NCBI RefSeq assembly: GCF_007362955.1 | Contig: NZ_CP041696.1 | Span: 4,712,001 to 4,776,000, forward strand | Source: Lysinibacillus fusiformis | GTDB taxonomy: Bacteria; Bacillota; Bacilli; Bacillales_A; Planococcaceae | Length of the DNA stretch: 64,000 nucleotides | Reading direction: 5' to 3' | Part shown: one piece after another, positions 18,107-26,114 of the stretch | Layout of the letters: every line of letters begins with the position of its first letter | How positions within the stretch are numbered: position 1 is the first letter of the stretch | Made by a program: the position numbers and the translations under genes | Notes under the pieces: model-generated | The model's database searches: none | The model's input: only the letters and a program-made list of their open reading frames with translations | Told to the model about the DNA's origin: nothing

Positions 18107-18475
18107 TTGAAGAAAATACTTTTAGTGTTCTTGGCAGTATTTATTTTAACAGCATGTAATTCATCAACGTTAAGTATTAGTGAAATTGAGATTGTTCCAA
18201 ATAAAGTACAAAAAGTAATTGATGAAAAATATACACTTCAAAAAATCAATGAAGGTGAAGATATTTCTTATATCGTTTTTCGGTCAAAAGGAACAGTTAC
18301 AACAGACCTTGAAACGCAAGGTAACACATTAATAGTAAAGTTAGATGTAACGAATCAACAAGATAATGCAATAGAACAGCATGTCTATAAATTAACATTA
18401 GACCCTAACCATGATACGATTGATATTCACATCAATGGAAAATCTACAACTATTGATATTGTAACAGGTATATAA
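18107..18475 (+). CDS. Small lipoprotein, cassette 4 (122 aa)
   Basis: Signal peptide with lipobox LTAC (MKKILLVFLAVFILTAC), then about 105 mostly beta-type residues with no cysteine. The start is TTG 18107: GGAGG sits eight bases upstream and no ATG is suitable. It lies between module promoter 4 and terminator 2, so it is a typical cassette member. It should be tethered to the outer face of the membrane. No family or function is recognised. Confidence 0.65.
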   Translation: MKKILLVFLAVFILTACNSSTLSISEIEIVPNKVQKVIDEKYTLQKINEGEDISYIVFRSKGTVTTDLETQGNTLIVKLDVTNQQDNAIEQHVYKLTLDPNHDTIDIHINGKSTTIDIVTGI

Positions 18476-18530
18476 GGAGCTATTATCCTCATTGCGACAA
18501 TTGGACAATAACCACCATACATCAATTTAG

Positions 18531-18565
18531 GGGCTTGTGCGTAAAATTACACGCAAGCCCTTCTG
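18531..18565 (+). terminator. Module terminator 2
   Basis: GGGCTTGTGCGTAA and TTACACGCAAGCCC form a hairpin followed by TTCTGTTACG. Confidence 0.75.
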
Positions 18566-18706
18566 TTACGCTCTCTCAATCTCCCCTATTTTACCACGCA
18601 TGGCTCCGTAGCAACCATCAGGAAATTGTGTAAATGATTCCTCTGCTCCACTATCAACCCTCTTAGGTGCTACAGTAACTTTTAACAATTTTGTAAGATT
18701 GCACAT
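18566..18706 (-). other. Possible 46-codon ORF antisense to the cassette module
   Basis: A frame from ATG 18706 (GAGG about nine bases upstream) to TAA 18566 would encode MCNLTKLLKVTVAPKR... with VDSGAEESFTQ in the middle. A block of the same DNA (CCTCTGCTCCACTATCAAC in plus orientation) recurs at 22315-22333, where the frame is broken. It may be a decayed gene shared between modules, or just part of a non-coding repeat. Confidence 0.2.
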
Positions 18707-18718
18707 TTACCATTCCTC

Positions 18719-18747
18719 TACCAACTCAAACTCTACTATGTTATGAT
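18719..18747 (+). promoter_or_regulatory. Module promoter 5
   Basis: TACCAA (18719-18724), 17 bases, TATGAT (18742-18747) with TG in the extended position, then the shared leader ending GTTAAGAAAAGGGCAG. Confidence 0.65.
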
Positions 18748-18804
18748 TTCTGCATAGAATAATTTTCAGTAGGTTAAGAAAAGGGCAGTTTTGGAGGTTA
18801 ATAT

Positions 18805-18966
18805 ATGCGAAGTTATTTAGTTTACGCTTTATTACTAATCATGATTTTCCTAGCAATGTTTAACTCTTGGGGAGACTTATCTAAAACAATATGGTATGTA
18901 ATTGCATCATTAAGCATTATCTGCTTAATGATTATGAAAACAATTGAGCAAAAAAACGCTGAATAA
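18805..18966 (+). CDS. Small membrane protein, cassette 5 (53 aa)
   Basis: MRSYLVYALLLIMIFLAMFN, a short loop, then a second hydrophobic segment (WYVIASLSIICLMIM) and a charged tail EQKNAE. GGAGG lies nine bases before the ATG. It follows module promoter 5 directly. Two-segment proteins of this size are often toxins, immunity proteins or regulators of membrane enzymes, but nothing here decides among them. Confidence 0.55.
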   Translation: MRSYLVYALLLIMIFLAMFNSWGDLSKTIWYVIASLSIICLMIMKTIEQKNAE

Positions 18967-19038
18967 TGGGCAATTATTGCCTGCGGTAATAGTGAATACT
19001 ATATAAAAATAGGACGTATTTCTAGATGAGGTGTTCGA

Positions 19039-19587
19039 TTGAATAAGATAAGAACTGAAACAGAAAGATTAGTTATTCGATTAATAGAAGAGGAAGATTA
19101 TTCTTCTTGGCTTACCCAATATGAAAATCGTTTACCTTCTCAACATAAATACGATGAAGGTAAATTAGATATGAGCATCTGTACGAAAGAATGGTTTCGT
19201 GATTTAGTTACTAAACATCATCAGATGGCTGAGGATGACAAGGTATATGTATTTGGAGTATTTAGAAAAGTAGATAATACTCATATTGGCTTTATAGACT
19301 TTTCGACAATTATGAGGGAAGAATTTCAATGGGCCAGGTTCGGATATACAATTCACAACCACTTTTGGAGAAAAGGGTATGGTAAAGAAGCTGTAAAAGC
19401 AGCCATTAATCTAGCGTTTGAAAAATTAAATTATCATCGAATAGAAGCGCACATAAACCTTGATAATATAGCATCTATAAAGTTAGCAGAATGTGTTGGA
19501 ATGGTTTATGAATGCACGAGGAAAGGATTCATATACGAGGACGACAAGTGGACTGATCAACTAGTTTACTTTATAAACGCAAAGTAA
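19039..19587 (+). CDS. GNAT family acetyltransferase, RimJ/RimL type
   Basis: An acetyl-CoA-dependent N-acyltransferase of 182 residues. It opens with the RimJ/RimL pattern IRTETERLVIRL, and the acetyl-CoA pyrophosphate-binding loop is RKGYGKEAV near residue 115. HRIEAHINLDNIASIKLAE follows, typical of strand 5 and the next helix. The start is TTG 19039 with GAGGTG six bases before it; no other start fits. The substrate (a protein N-terminus, amino sugar or drug) is not predictable. It lies among cassette genes but lacks the module promoter. Confidence 0.85.
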   Translation: MNKIRTETERLVIRLIEEEDYSSWLTQYENRLPSQHKYDEGKLDMSICTKEWFRDLVTKHHQMAEDDKVYVFGVFRKVDNTHIGFIDFSTIMREEFQWARFGYTIHNHFWRKGYGKEAVKAAINLAFEKLNYHRIEAHINLDNIASIKLAECVGMVYECTRKGFIYEDDKWTDQLVYFINAK

Positions 19588-19673
19588 GCCTATTAAGTAG
19601 ACAAGAACGATGATGTTTCTGGTACACACTCTCTCGAATAAGATTTTGTAAATGGGAAGGTGAGGAATAATTT

Positions 19674-19853
19674 ATGTTATTTATGCTTTGGCTTGTCATA
19701 CCTTTATTAGGAGTTTTATGGTTTTTAAATTTTACTACTTTTTTGAAGAACTTAAAGAATGGAAAAAGCACTCATAACCAAAATGTTTTAGGAGCAGTCT
19801 TAACTTTTATTTTTATCTTAGCTCTAATGTACTGCTATGCTGGAACCCACTAA
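19674..19853 (+). CDS. Small two-segment membrane protein (59 aa)
   Basis: MLFMLWLVIPLLGVLWFLNF, a polar loop (KNLKNGKSTHNQN), then a second segment LGAVLTFIFILALMYCYA. AAGGTGAGG lies before the ATG. It is 86 bases after the GNAT gene and may be cotranscribed with it. Size and topology match the other small membrane genes of this region. No family is recognised. Confidence 0.5.
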   Translation: MLFMLWLVIPLLGVLWFLNFTTFLKNLKNGKSTHNQNVLGAVLTFIFILALMYCYAGTH

Positions 19854-20119
19854 ATAAAAAAGATAGTGAACCCTTGCGCTTAAACTAACGGGGGCAATCG
19901 TTTAATAAGATTATTGTGTTTGTTATTATTCTTTATATCTGTAAGTCCTTTAGTTAGGATAAAGCTCCCACAAGCCCCATGTATGAATATGACCTACAAA
20001 GTTGTTTATATTACCATCATTGCTCATAGGACTTGTATATCATGCTCTACTGTAACACCACTTCATCTGCGGAAGGTCTCTGAGAATCGACCTGAGAGCT
20101 GCCTGAGAAGGTAGAACAG
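19854..20119. other. Intergenic DNA with traces of module sequence
   Basis: Contains GGACTTGTATATCATGCTCTACTGTAAC-like bases (about 20028-20056) similar to the tail of module terminators, and no supported gene. Confidence 0.3.
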
Positions 20120-20147
20120 AAAAAGCACACCACGTAATTGTGATGTG
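20120..20147 (-). terminator. Minus-strand terminator, CACATCAC type
   Basis: On the minus strand CACATCAC-AATTAC-GTGGTGTG is followed by CTTTTTC. The same type with similar sequence occurs at 26711-26737. Confidence 0.6.
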
Positions 20148-20245
20148 TCTGATAATTAAATGAGAGAAAAGTTAGTTAAAAACCTACCTCTGATAGATTA
20201 TTTCTTAATGGTATAATCTTTATAAAACCCCACTCCTGTTTTTCC

Positions 20246-20428
20246 TCATCCTAACATTGCACTAATTTCTTCTATACTTTTCGTTCCAGAATTCCATAAA
20301 TCCCAACTCTCTCTAGCAAAACTTCTTCTTTCATCCAAATCAAAATTCTCTATTTGTTCTTCAGATAGTCCTAAAATTTGCTTTAGTTCACTATTTTTTA
20401 TCGAGTTCATTATCCATTCAAAACTCAA
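20246..20428 (-). CDS. Small hypothetical protein (60 aa)
   Basis: A soluble helical 60-residue frame (…ILGLSEEQIENFDLDERRSF…, ending EEISAMLG). The start would be TTG 20428 with only a weak GAGAG upstream. A terminator lies 100 bases downstream. Composition looks coding, but the call is tentative and no function is recognised. Confidence 0.4.
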   Translation of the reverse strand: MSFEWIMNSIKNSELKQILGLSEEQIENFDLDERRSFARESWDLWNSGTKSIEEISAMLG

Positions 20429-20789
20429 TACTCTCGCATCAATAACAACGTAACACCTTTTTGAATATTAATAATTTCATGTTCGCATATATGAACCACT
20501 CCCATTACCATCGCTAGTCAAATTTTTAACTATATTGACCTCAGCACAAAAAGACCACAATTTACAAATAACGTCATAAAAGTATAAAAAAATATGTTAA
20601 AACATTACTGTCTACCTTGAAAAACCAAACAAAAAACACCTAGTATTAACTAGATGCATTCAGGCAAAAGAATGATTTTACACTTTTAGAACAATAAAAT
20701 ATGAGAGCCATTATAACTTTCAGGACATGATTATTAGTCAAAGAAAACAATATTACGAGTATCGAATCTTCAAAAAATCCCCAACTATG
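20429..20789. other. Intergenic stretch, nothing recognised
   Basis: A+T-rich DNA of 361 bases between two minus-strand genes; no frame with a ribosome site, no clear hairpin, no match to the repeats of this window. Confidence 0.4.
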
Positions 20790-21053
20790 CTATAAAATTT
20801 CCTGATGTAAAGCGCAAATGTATTGACCTGTTTTTGAGTTATAACCGCCCACATCCGAAAATTGTCGGACTTCCCCACAGTTTTGACAAATCGCCACATA
20901 GTGGGCGTAAAACACTTGTATTCCTGGCTCTTCTACATCGACATACACTTCATATGGAATAAAGACATCATGTTTGCAAAGAATACATCGCACAGGATAT
21001 TCAAGTAGCTGAAGTCGGCTTTTTTTCGGTCTTAAATAATCTACTCCGTACAT
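20790..21053 (-). CDS. Small zinc-ribbon-like protein, second of a tandem pair
   Basis: An 87-residue protein with CILC near residue 23 and CQNCGEVRQF near residue 56, a probable zinc ribbon. It is paralogous to the gene just upstream (same CxxC-HD...CQNCG layout), and their coding ends overlap by 13 bases, so they are translated as a unit. There is no membrane segment. The bound partner is unknown; a nucleic-acid or adaptor role is only a guess. Confidence 0.6.
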   Translation of the reverse strand: MYGVDYLRPKKSRLQLLEYPVRCILCKHDVFIPYEVYVDVEEPGIQVFYAHYVAICQNCGEVRQFSDVGGYNSKTGQYICALHQEIL

Positions 21054-21295
21054 GGCGGCACCTCATCATATGAGATATGTGAATCGTATTGTTCCTTAAA
21101 CATGCGAATATCCCCACAGTTTTGGCAACACAGTTTTTGAAGGGTTAGCTGCTCTACCGACCCTTCTGTTAAAAACTTACCACTTTCCGTTAGAAATAAA
21201 TAAACTTCACGATGTGAAAATGTATCATGACCACAAAGGACACACATTAGTGCCATTTCATGAATTTTTACTTTATAGATACCTCTTCTTCTCAT
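21041..21295 (-). CDS. Small zinc-ribbon-like protein, first of a tandem pair
   Basis: An 84-residue protein with CVLCGHD near residue 18 and CCQNCGDIRMF near residue 56, the same four-cysteine layout as its neighbour. GGAGGTG precedes the ATG. The pair looks like a local duplication. No family name is recognised. Confidence 0.62.
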   Translation of the reverse strand: MRRRGIYKVKIHEMALMCVLCGHDTFSHREVYLFLTESGKFLTEGSVEQLTLQKLCCQNCGDIRMFKEQYDSHISYDEVPPCTE

Positions 21296-21397
21296 GATGA
21301 CAACACCTCCATATTTTTAAAACTGGCCTTAGTTTGGAAAAACTCCGAACATTTTTATTTTACATATATACCCATTTAAATACAATCAAAAAAAGGG

Positions 21398-21460
21398 TAT
21401 TATTTCTTTGTAGATAGAATTTTCAATTAGTTAAGGAAAGAGCAGAAATTTTCAATTTAT
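21398..21460 (+). promoter_or_regulatory. Module promoter 6 and shared leader
   Basis: -10 TATTAT (21398-21403) with TTTAAA 17 bases upstream. The leader that follows, TTTGTAGATAGAATTTTCAA then TTAGTTAAGGAAAGAGCAG, matches the leaders at 18748 and 26144, although the -35 differs from the TACCAA type. Confidence 0.45.
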
Positions 21461-21473
21461 CTGAGGTGATTAC

Positions 21474-21680
21474 GTGAAATTTTTTTATTGGAATTTAAAT
21501 GATAAAGAGAAATTTATTCGTTCATCTTGGACAGGTGCGTCAGCTTTAATATTTTTGTATTTGGTTGTTGGCTATTATGTCGATGATTTAAAAACAAAAA
21601 TTGGAGTTCCAATTGTTTTAACATTGTTATATGTTGTTGGATTGTTTTTTCAGTATCGTAAATGGAAAAGGGCAAATTAG
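21474..21680 (+). CDS. Small membrane protein, cassette 6 (68 aa)
   Basis: A charged N-terminus (MKFFYWNLNDKEKFIRSSW) precedes two hydrophobic segments (about residues 22-35 and 43-59) and a basic end RKWKRAN. The start is GTG 21474 with GAGGTGA upstream. It is followed by module terminator 3. Function unknown. Confidence 0.6.
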   Translation: MKFFYWNLNDKEKFIRSSWTGASALIFLYLVVGYYVDDLKTKIGVPIVLTLLYVVGLFFQYRKWKRAN

Positions 21681-21735
21681 GGGGGCTATTATCTCCCATC
21701 CCATCAACTGAAATAATAATCTTCACACAATCTAG

Positions 21736-21770
21736 AGACTTGTGCGTTAAATTACACACAAGTCTTTTTG
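21736..21770 (+). terminator. Module terminator 3
   Basis: AGACTTGTG...CACAAGTCT hairpin followed by TTTTTGTTATG. Confidence 0.8.
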
Positions 21771-21784
21771 TTATGTCCTTACAA

Positions 21785-22266
21785 TCACTTCTCCCCTAGT
21801 ATGGCTCTATCTACTGTCATTATTGTTCCCACAGCGCTCTTAGATGTATCGAGAAATGAAAATGTGGATAAGTTTATTACTCGATTGCGTTGAGAGCTGT
21901 TGACAGGACATAGATTTATTTTTCTAAGGGGAACTGGAAGCCTGTGACTAAAATCAAGATAAGCTTGCTCTATATCGTCACGACAAGCTTTGAAATGCTT
22001 ACGGAATGTTTTCCATTGCCCCTATCCACCACTAGCATGGCTCTGACAGTGTTCCATTGAAGCGTTCAGTCAATCTGTCATGACAATGTCAAAGTACCTG
22101 TGGCTTGTTTATGAACGTGTGACAGGACAACAAAAAGCGATAAATCCATTCGGCGAACCGACCTTAGAGCAACCCATGCCATCAAATATGCGCCTAGCTG
22201 ATTCTCGAATGGTCTGAGCGCTGTTCTTCGGGACTAAACCAAGACACCAACTTATGATGTGCCTTA
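21785..22266 (-). pseudogene. Degraded coding region of unknown family
   Basis: Minus-strand frames give long plausible stretches in different phases: NSAQTIRESARRIFDGMGCS and FIAFCCP (about 22115-22240), then FRKHFKACRDDIEQAYLDF through NRVINLSTFSFL to a TGA at 21785-21787. Several frameshifts separate them. Part of it is repeated in the insert at 17401-17589. I do not recognise the protein. Confidence 0.4.
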
Positions 22267-22384
22267 CAGTTGGATTTTTAGCAACAATTTAGATAGCCTG
22301 TGCTAAAAATCATTCCTCTGCTCCACTATCAACACTAACAGGCTTGTTAAATGCTCCTAAGAGGTTTTTGCTCAGTTCTTGTAA

Positions 22385-22525
22385 CAAACCCTTGCTACTA
22401 CTACTCTTGAATAGCTGCCTCTAACGCAACAACGATCATATAATTGAATGTTGTTTGGCGTTCTTCTGGTTGTTACTTCGCCAGTAATGATGTGGTCACT
22501 TACTGTTAATACAGAAAGTGCTTGA
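22385..22525 (-). pseudogene. Displaced duplicate of the deoD 3' end (candidate attL)
   Basis: 141 bases match 28086-28228, the last part of deoD plus its stop, with one substitution and a 2-base deletion that shifts the frame. The copy is in the same orientation and ends abruptly at 22525. Together with the intact end it brackets a 5.7-kb block. Confidence 0.85.
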
Positions 22526-22904
22526 TATATCAAGGTTTGTGATACTTTTAAAGGTTCATTACTTTCACACAAAATATATAAAAGCTGTATAGCGAATTTA
22601 CTTTAACAAGAAAAATTTTAGTCCCTTTTAGTCCCCTAAAAATAGGGGACATATTTACCAACATAATGAATTAATCATGTCGTTTCGTTAGCAACTTCAA
22701 TTCGTGTGGTTGATACAGCTCACATATAAATAAGGAGATATCATATCCTATCTCAATATCAGAAACCATGCCCCTGTCGTTAATACAATCACTGTATAAA
22801 AAATTATTTATTTAAAATCCAACATCATATTCAAATTTAGGTTGCCACTTAGCTCTACTTAGAGACTTCGCAAAACCATATATAGTATTTAAAAAGATTG
22901 CTCT
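22526..22904. other. Left end of the island, with arm-like repeat
   Basis: Contains TAGTCCCTTTTAGTCCC at 22619-22635, identical to 28048-28064 near the other end of the island. The second half of this motif forms a small hairpin with TAGGGGAC. No gene is supported here. Confidence 0.5.
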
Positions 22905-23369
22905 TTACTGCGGGTTTTTCCCTGTTCGTATAGTTATCGTTTCTTTTAGCGGATGATTACTTTCGATTAGATACTCATTACGTTTATACAATCGTTGTAA
23001 AAGATGGTCTTCAGGTAATCTAGCAAACTTCCCATTAGCTTCTCCTCTATTGCAATCCTGACAGCATAGAACTAGATTCCAAACGCCATTTAAGTCTAAA
23101 TCATGTGTACTGTTGAACTGTGTCGAGAGCGGCACGAAATGATCTATGTCACAAGTATTCAATTGGTTACTTTCAATTGAAATCGGCCAATAGCAATAGA
23201 AGCATTTGCCCTTTTGATACCCGTTTAAGGGCTTTCTAGCAGAAGTTAGATTGATTCTTTCATGTGACAACATAAACTGCTGTGGCGTCATAGGCTTTAT
23301 AAAGAAAAACTGCTCAAGGTCTGTATCAAACTGAACCTCTAGTTTTGGATTTTGTTCAGTCCAGTTCAC
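22905..23369 (-). CDS. HNH endonuclease domain protein
   Basis: A 154-residue protein with a treble-clef HNH nuclease: CFYC near residue 56, CDIDHFVPLS with the catalytic His near residue 76, GVWNLVLCCQDCN with the second zinc pair, then GEANGKFARLP. This type nicks or cuts DNA with a divalent metal. The first 45 residues (LEVQFDTDLEQFFFI...) look like the end of a larger N-terminal domain, and the only start is GTG 23369 without a ribosome site, so the gene may have lost its 5' part. It is the first cargo gene from the left end of the island; a restriction or phage-defence role is inferred. Confidence 0.8.
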   Translation of the reverse strand: MNWTEQNPKLEVQFDTDLEQFFFIKPMTPQQFMLSHERINLTSARKPLNGYQKGKCFYCYWPISIESNQLNTCDIDHFVPLSTQFNSTHDLDLNGVWNLVLCCQDCNRGEANGKFARLPEDHLLQRLYKRNEYLIESNHPLKETITIRTGKNPQ

Positions 23370-23774
23370 AATCCACAGAGATTTTCACAATTAGTATTTA
23401 GTTAATTTTTAGGAAATCAATTTCTCAACATACAGTAGATAAATTTAGAACAATTAAAGATTAGAATTTCTAATATTTCTCCACTAGGGAGTATTATATA
23501 TTTACAGATTTGGTTCAAAGACCTTATTAATTCGATTGTCTATCAATTGGTTATCAGAAGGTCATGTTCATTTCCTTGGCACTTATGAATGAAATATAGG
23601 AAAATTGGAGGGCTTTAATAGACACAACCTGTGTAATACTCATAAACACTCCGTTTGATGTTTTTGATATCAAAGGCTTCTACACACCTCACTGGTCACG
23701 CTAAACATTCTCTACCCCGCTCGTTTAAAAGAAGAATTTAGCTGTTGATGGCAATTAAAACAAGTTATTTTGAA
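23370..23774. other. Intergenic stretch inside the island
   Basis: About 400 A+T-rich bases upstream of the HNH gene. The missing N-terminal codons of that gene would be expected here, but no continuous frame extends into it. No repeat recognised. Confidence 0.35.
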
Positions 23775-24440
23775 TCATTTTATTTCACCTGTTTGTATTT
23801 TTTCTGATAGTACTTTACTTAACCCTTCTACTCTCCTATAAGCAAGTTCTCCCATATTTAAATCATAAGTGAACTTTTTTCGTAGCTCTGCTTCAAGATG
23901 TACTGTGTTTCTGTACTCATATAATTGAATTAATTCATCCTTTAACTTTTCAGTAATAAGTCCTAAATTGAAACAAGCGTTTACTTTATGTTCATATCTA
24001 ATCTTTGTTTTATCTAAATGTTTTATATCTTTATAATATGTCAAAATTTCTTTTTCAGCGTGAACTAATATTTTTTCTAATTGTTCTTTTTTATATTTAG
24101 GGATATCAATAGGAATCAATTTCTCATAACACAATAATTTTCTCACTTCATCAGAAGACGAATTCAACTCAAATAGGACATAATTTATAACAGCTTCCTG
24201 AATTGATACATACATGATAACTTGAGTTTTTATTTGAGCTAATAGTAATTCATCTTTTGCCTGCAATCCTTCAAAAATTTTATAAATTACTCTAGCATTT
24301 ATAAACTCTGTTTTTAGCCTTTCCCTCATTTCAATATCTTCTATAAAAGGATAAAAATTTGTTTCATACCAACTTTCGTTTGGCAAATGACTATATGTAT
24401 ACTTTCTTATCTCTTCTTGCATTTCTTGTTCAAACGGCAA
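23775..24440 (-). CDS. HEPN-like helical protein (221 aa)
   Basis: An all-helical protein without membrane segments. Near residue 175 it has LYEYRNTVHLEAE, an Arg-Asn followed by His in the position of the R-N-x-x-H motif of HEPN ribonucleases, preceded by a helix with a conserved-looking Lys/Asp pattern. HEPN proteins often act in toxin-antitoxin or abortive-infection systems. The start is TTG 24440 with AGGGGGG upstream, and the stop of a decayed upstream gene overlaps that site, so the two formed an operon. The HEPN label rests on one motif and on fold prediction by eye. Confidence 0.5.
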   Translation of the reverse strand: MPFEQEMQEEIRKYTYSHLPNESWYETNFYPFIEDIEMRERLKTEFINARVIYKIFEGLQAKDELLLAQIKTQVIMYVSIQEAVINYVLFELNSSSDEVRKLLCYEKLIPIDIPKYKKEQLEKILVHAEKEILTYYKDIKHLDKTKIRYEHKVNACFNLGLITEKLKDELIQLYEYRNTVHLEAELRKKFTYDLNMGELAYRRVEGLSKVLSEKIQTGEIK

Positions 24441-24451
24441 ACGAATCCCCC

Positions 24452-24640
24452 CTAACTTATTAATATCATCAAAACTGATACATTGTAGAAATCCACATCA
24501 ACTGATTTATTATACTTAACTAAAGAAACTGCTTCATAATATTCCAAGCCTTTTTCAAACGCAAAATCTGCAAAATCAGCTTCATCGTGTCTCTCAAGGT
24601 AAAAGTACTATCCTAACTCTTCATAATGATTTTGAGCTAT
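24452..24640 (-). pseudogene. Decayed upstream partner of the HEPN-like gene
   Basis: Minus-strand frame YNIAQNHYEELG, a TAG, then YFYLERHDEADFADFAF and GLEYYEAVSLVKYNKSV, ending at the TAG at 24452-24454 inside the ribosome site of the next gene. One internal stop and a missing start mark it as dead. Pairing with a HEPN gene would fit an antitoxin, but there is no recognisable domain. Confidence 0.45.
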
Positions 24641-24754
24641 ATTGTATCATTAATTACATAAAATACAAAAAAACGATTTAAACATGTAGGGAACAATGTA
24701 CTTCAACCTTACACGCTATCCCCTTCCCTCAGTATTAAGTCATTTAGAACCCCA

Positions 24755-24795
24755 TAAAAAAACAAAACAACTTTACTTATCTCTGAATAAAGTTG
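24755..24795 (-). terminator. Terminator of the repeat-protein gene
   Basis: CAACTTTA and TAAAGTTG pair on the minus strand, followed by TTTTGTTTTTTT, 16 bases after the stop. Confidence 0.8.
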
Positions 24796-24810
24796 CTAGA
24801 CTTAATCAAT

Positions 24811-25539
24811 TTATGTTCTTTCTCCACCCAACAACCAATTATCTTCTTTTCCGATATTAGGTTCTACAGGTAACTCTTTTTTTTCAATGTATATATCAAC
24901 CTTTTTTCTTTCAGTTTCTGTATCTATTTTTATATTTTCAAAATTATTATGAATTTGAATATCTACACTGTCACCTTGTACAAAAGAAACTATCGTAAGT
25001 ATAGAACTTATTAACCCAATTAATGCAGTTAATTGTAATAGAGCTTTATTATTAGTTATTGCGTTATAACCATTCTTAACCTGACTAGCAAGTTTCAAAT
25101 AGGATTCTATGAAATCATTCAAAATTTCACTTTCCTGAGTTAAGAAAGTTGCACTATTTGAATCTTCTTGTATATCTTCAATAATGTTATCTAATACCGC
25201 TATACCACCTTCAATACTGAATGAATTTACTTTATAAGCCTTCATAAAAGAGGCACTAATAATTTTGCTAAGCTCGCTCTGTTGTTGTTGAAACTGCTTC
25301 ATTGGGCTCTCCATAGCCTTACGTATCTCGCTCTGTTGTTGTTGGAATTGCTTCATTGGGCTCTCCATAGCCTTACGTATCTCGCTTTGTTGTTGTTGAA
25401 ACTGCTTCATTGGGCTCTCCATAGCCTTACGTATCTCGCTCTGTTGTTGTTGAAACTGCTTCATTGGGCTCTCCATAGCCTTACGTATCTCTCGCTCTTG
25501 CTGTGGAATTTGATGGAATATTCTATCTGAACGTTTCAT
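24811..25539 (-). CDS. Membrane protein with four 18-residue coiled-coil repeats
   Basis: A 242-residue protein. Residues 17-88 are four nearly identical 18-residue units (EIRKAMESPMKQFQQQQS), predicted to be a long helix or coiled coil. A helical middle part follows, with one membrane segment near residues 167-188 (LLQLTALIGLISSILTIVSF) and an acidic, charged C-terminal tail (KKVDIYIEKKELPVEPNI). AGGAGGT precedes the ATG. It lies in the island between the HEPN-like gene and small membrane cassettes. An assembly that anchors a sensor helix to the membrane is plausible, but no family is recognised. Confidence 0.7.
   Translation of the reverse strand: MKRSDRIFHQIPQQEREIRKAMESPMKQFQQQQSEIRKAMESPMKQFQQQQSEIRKAMESPMKQFQQQQSEIRKAMESPMKQFQQQQSELSKIISASFMKAYKVNSFSIEGGIAVLDNIIEDIQEDSNSATFLTQESEILNDFIESYLKLASQVKNGYNAITNNKALLQLTALIGLISSILTIVSFVQGDSVDIQIHNNFENIKIDTETERKKVDIYIEKKELPVEPNIGKEDNWLLGGERT
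25276..25491. repeat. Four tandem 54-bp repeats within the gene
   Basis: Units begin at 25276, 25330, 25384 and 25438, nearly identical at the DNA level (1-2 differences), and are in frame. The uniformity suggests recent expansion or ongoing unit gain and loss. Confidence 0.95.
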
Positions 25540-25788
25540 AATATTTACCTCCTAACAAAAAATAACCTCATATTCCCAATTAAACCATAATGGTTTCAAA
25601 ATCGATACTATTAGCCTTCGGTAGTTTTACTAGGTTCTAATTGCTATTTGGAGGGTTAGTAAATTTCGAAATGTTATGTAATAAACAAAACAATACTATG
25701 TATTTCTAATAGAACAACAGCTAATATCATTTATGTATTTTCACTTAAACGCTCTAAACTGTTGGTATGAATAGCTTTATCATACAGG

Positions 25789-25986
25789 TTGCTTTTCATA
25801 GCAATTATAATATCAATCTATACACATCCTATATCTTTAAATGCTGTTATGAAATTGTTTTTTGATAAAGAGATTATGTTAAGATCTAATGAAATAAAAA
25901 AGTTTTTAATCTTCATTTTTATTTATGCGACAATTTACTTTTCAGCAGTTAATATCTACATTAGTAAGAAAAAAGCTTCAATTTAA
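25789..25986 (+). CDS. Small membrane protein, cassette 7, doubtful start (65 aa)
   Basis: Two hydrophobic segments (LFIAIIISIYTHPI and FLIFIFIYATIYFSAVNIYI) separated by a charged loop, ending KKKASI. The only possible start is TTG 25789 without a ribosome site, and upstream the frame is open to an in-frame TGA at 25768, so the 5' end may be damaged. Module terminator 4 follows at once, which supports a former cassette gene. Confidence 0.35.
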   Translation: MLFIAIIISIYTHPISLNAVMKLFFDKEIMLRSNEIKKFLIFIFIYATIYFSAVNIYISKKKASI

Positions 25987-25987
25987 G

Positions 25988-26024
25988 GGCTTGTGCGTAT
26001 GGATACACTTCTTATTCACAAGTC
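25988..26024 (+). terminator. Module terminator 4 (variant)
   Basis: GGCTTGTG...CACAAGTC arms with a longer, partly different loop, followed by ATTTTC. Less perfect than the others. Confidence 0.5.
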
Positions 26025-26114
26025 ATTTTCCTAGGCCTCCACAGTAGCTTACAGGAACACTTAATTGCCCTTTGGTAACAGTCAATCCTTTTTATTTCAA
26101 ATTTACCAATTTAA

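Noticed and set aside
22372-22572. Frame covering the duplicated deoD end, as a gene
   Set aside because: A frameshifted fragment with foreign ends; it is a duplicated gene tail, not a functional protein.
25276-25491. Four tandem 54-bp repeats considered as a CRISPR-like array
   Set aside because: Units are contiguous without spacers and encode in-frame protein repeats.
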